DNA of 64,000 nt. Origin: Lebetimonas sp. JH292. GTDB lineage: Bacteria > Campylobacterota > Campylobacteria > Campylobacterales > Nautiliaceae. Positions 62,567 through 64,000 of the stretch are shown here, one piece after another. Position numbers and translations under genes: made by a program. Location: NCBI RefSeq assembly GCF_000523275.1, contig NZ_ATHQ01000001.1:505001-569000 (forward strand). The letters run 5' to 3'. The notes under the pieces are model-generated. The model did no database searches, was not told the origin of the DNA, and saw only the letters and a program-made list of their open reading frames with translations. The stretch's first letter is position 1. The number at the start of each line of letters is the position of its first letter.

Positions 62567-64000
62567 ATGAATCTTTTTCAAAAAAATATAAATTTTTTTT
62601 ATCAAAACATTCCTTCGTTTTATAAATTAATAACTTCAATAAAAACAAGAAGATACCAGCTTGTAAACAATAATATACTTGATACACAAACAAATACTTA
62701 TCTTTATCCAAATTCTATTGATGAAGATTCAATCATATTTTCATATAATCCTGTACAAAATTCTTTATGGGAAAAAAATTTTTTTTATATTAATCCAGAA
62801 GAATTAGATGAAAAAGAATTTTATTTAACAGGCAAAATAGTAAATTCTTTAACTGATAAAGCTAAAAACTTAAATTACACCGATGGATTTTATTTTGAAG
62901 ATAATTTTTTACCTGCAACTGTTATTTTAGGATTATTATCAGGCAAACATATAGAAATATTAGCGCAAAAACATAATTTTCAGTCTCTTTTTATATATGA
63001 ACCGGAACCGGAATTTTTTGCAATAAGTCTGTATTTTATAGATTATGAAAAACTTTATAAAAAATTAAGAGGAAAACTGTTTGTTTTCATAAAAAATAAA
63101 ATTAATTATTTTGCAATTGAAAAATTTTATTTTGAAAGAATCATAACGTCAAATTTTGCCAGATTCACCCTCACCACCTATGAAAACAAATTTATAATAG
63201 ATGCCAAAAATAAATTTAATAAAATTTCCGTTTTAAAAAACAGAGGATGGGGAACTTTCGAAGATGAAATAAAAGGAATAAAAAATCATTTGCAAAATAT
63301 TGAAAAATATCCTCTGTTAAATAAATCCAAAAAATTAAATATTCCTGTTTGTATAGCAGCCAATGGAAAAAGTTTGGAAAAAAATATTGAATTTATTAAA
63401 AAAAACAAAGATTCCATGATAATAATTTCAGTAGGAACTGCGCTTAAACCTTTAATAAAAGCAGGATTGCAAAGTGATTTTCATATAGAACAGGAAAGAA
63501 TAGATACATTAATTGAAGCTTTAAAAGATATATTACCAAATTACAGGGGTTATTTTTTAGGAGCAAGTGTTGTAAATCCAAAAATTTTCCAAATGGCAAA
63601 AAAACCTTTAATGTATATCAGGGAAGCTTTTACACTGGAAAACAATTATTTTACTTTAAAATATTCCTCCCCAATAGTCGGAAACACAGGTATGGCATTT
63701 GCAAGTGAATTTAGTAATGAAATATATCTATGCGGAATGGATTTAGGTTTCAGACTGGGGGAGAGAAAACATTCATATGGAAGTTTTTATGACAATAAAG
63801 AAGACACAGAACAAAAAGGGATTAAAGTAAAAGGAAATTTAAGTGATGATATATATAGCGATTCATTGTTTTTAAGCAGCAAAAGCAATATAGAAAAATT
63901 AATAAAAGAAAAACAGACAAATGTTTATAATTTAAGTGATGGTGCTTATATTGAGGGTTCAGTTCCAATAAAAGACAAAAAATTACCTATTATTGATAAA
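62567..64000 (+). CDS. Motility accessory factor (Maf) type flagellin glycosylation protein, 5' part
   Basis: Open for 478 codons from the ATG at 62567 (GGAG ahead) to the window edge. The middle part reads KSKKLNIPVCIAANGKSLEK, then SDFHIEQERIDTLIEALKDI, ASVVNPKIFQMAKKPLMYIR and SSPIVGNTGMAFASEF, followed by LCGMDLGF. This is the DUF115/MptE-like region of Maf proteins, which transfer nonulosonic acids (pseudaminic or legionaminic acid) to flagellin in Campylobacterota. Sitting right after flgE supports a flagellar role. The C-terminal part lies outside. Confidence 0.85.
   Translation, partial: MNLFQKNINFFYQNIPSFYKLITSIKTRRYQLVNNNILDTQTNTYLYPNSIDEDSIIFSYNPVQNSLWEKNFFYINPEELDEKEFYLTGKIVNSLTDKAKNLNYTDGFYFEDNFLPATVILGLLSGKHIEILAQKHNFQSLFIYEPEPEFFAISLYFIDYEKLYKKLRGKLFVFIKNKINYFAIEKFYFERIITSNFARFTLTTYENKFIIDAKNKFNKISVLKNRGWGTFEDEIKGIKNHLQNIEKYPLLNKSKKLNIPVCIAANGKSLEKNIEFIKKNKDSMIIISVGTALKPLIKAGLQSDFHIEQERIDTLIEALKDILPNYRGYFLGASVVNPKIFQMAKKPLMYIREAFTLENNYFTLKYSSPIVGNTGMAFASEFSNEIYLCGMDLGFRLGERKHSYGSFYDNKEDTEQKGIKVKGNLSDDIYSDSLFLSSKSNIEKLIKEKQTNVYNLSDGAYIEGSVPIKDKKLPIIDK

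Overview
The window looks like chromosome from a Campylobacterota bacterium, most likely of the thermophilic vent order Nautiliales (Nautilia/Caminibacter/Lebetimonas type). This is inferred from the AT-rich coding style, the nuo operon followed directly by pflA (the order known in Campylobacter), the MqnP-type prenyltransferase, GG-N10-GC (sigma-54) promoters in front of hook genes, and TTTAAG-N5-TTTAAG boxes like those of the Helicobacter regulator HP1043/HsrA in front of two ribosomal protein operons. No database search was possible.

Region 1 (1-7100) is a decaying accessory island. It holds the 3' end of an IS200/IS605 tnpB with its right end, which cuts a small gene; two copies of a structured leader in front of very small membrane-protein genes; remnants of DUF488-like, AbiEii-like and Argonaute-like genes; an orphan RelB/DinJ-type antitoxin with a palindromic operator; IS256-like and other transposase debris; and a CHASE4 sensor gene broken by the IS256 copy. 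Region 2 (7100-12400) starts with tRNA-Ser(GCU), then two NifX/NifB-like proteins, a queD-queE-FAH-flavin reductase gene set with overlapping ends, a YjbQ-family gene and nrdB. Region 3 (12400-32100) is mostly housekeeping: nrdA, feoAB, purT, amt, an NIT-domain chemoreceptor, bcp, smpB, proB-obgE, rpmA-rplU, ridA, a patatin-like lipase, rplM-rpsI, mqnP and miaA. Region 4 (32100-43750) is nuoABCDHIJKLMN-pflA with nuoC and nuoD fused and no nuoE, nuoF or nuoG. Region 5 (43880-56900) has an AAA+ ATPase, rsmE, rdgB, a haem-sensor GGDEF-EAL protein split by a frameshift, a three-gene RND efflux operon, and typA. Region 6 (56900-64000) is a sigma-54 flagellar hook region: a small ORF, flgD, a second FlgE-like gene (frameshifted), flgE and a Maf-type flagellin glycosylation gene running off the window.

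Four patterns deserve most attention. (a) NuoD keeps one cysteine of each of the two CxxC pairs that bind NiFe in group 4 hydrogenases (CxxD in both places), NuoB has CxxCC, and NuoEFG are absent; the complex looks closer to a hydrogenase ancestor than ordinary complex I does. (b) Composite short tandem repeats with 7- and 8-base periods, plus a roughly 34-bp GC-rich hairpin module, recur in intergenic gaps across the window. (c) The duplicated multi-hairpin leader in front of small membrane-protein genes at 297-1082 may be an undescribed RNA-controlled element. (d) The HsrA-like sites before rplU and rplM have identical architecture.

Several otherwise sound genes carry single-base frameshifts (FAH, nuoI, the GGDEF-EAL gene, the second flgE), two of them in homopolymers. 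Assembly error is a real possibility for these and should be excluded before biology is read into them.
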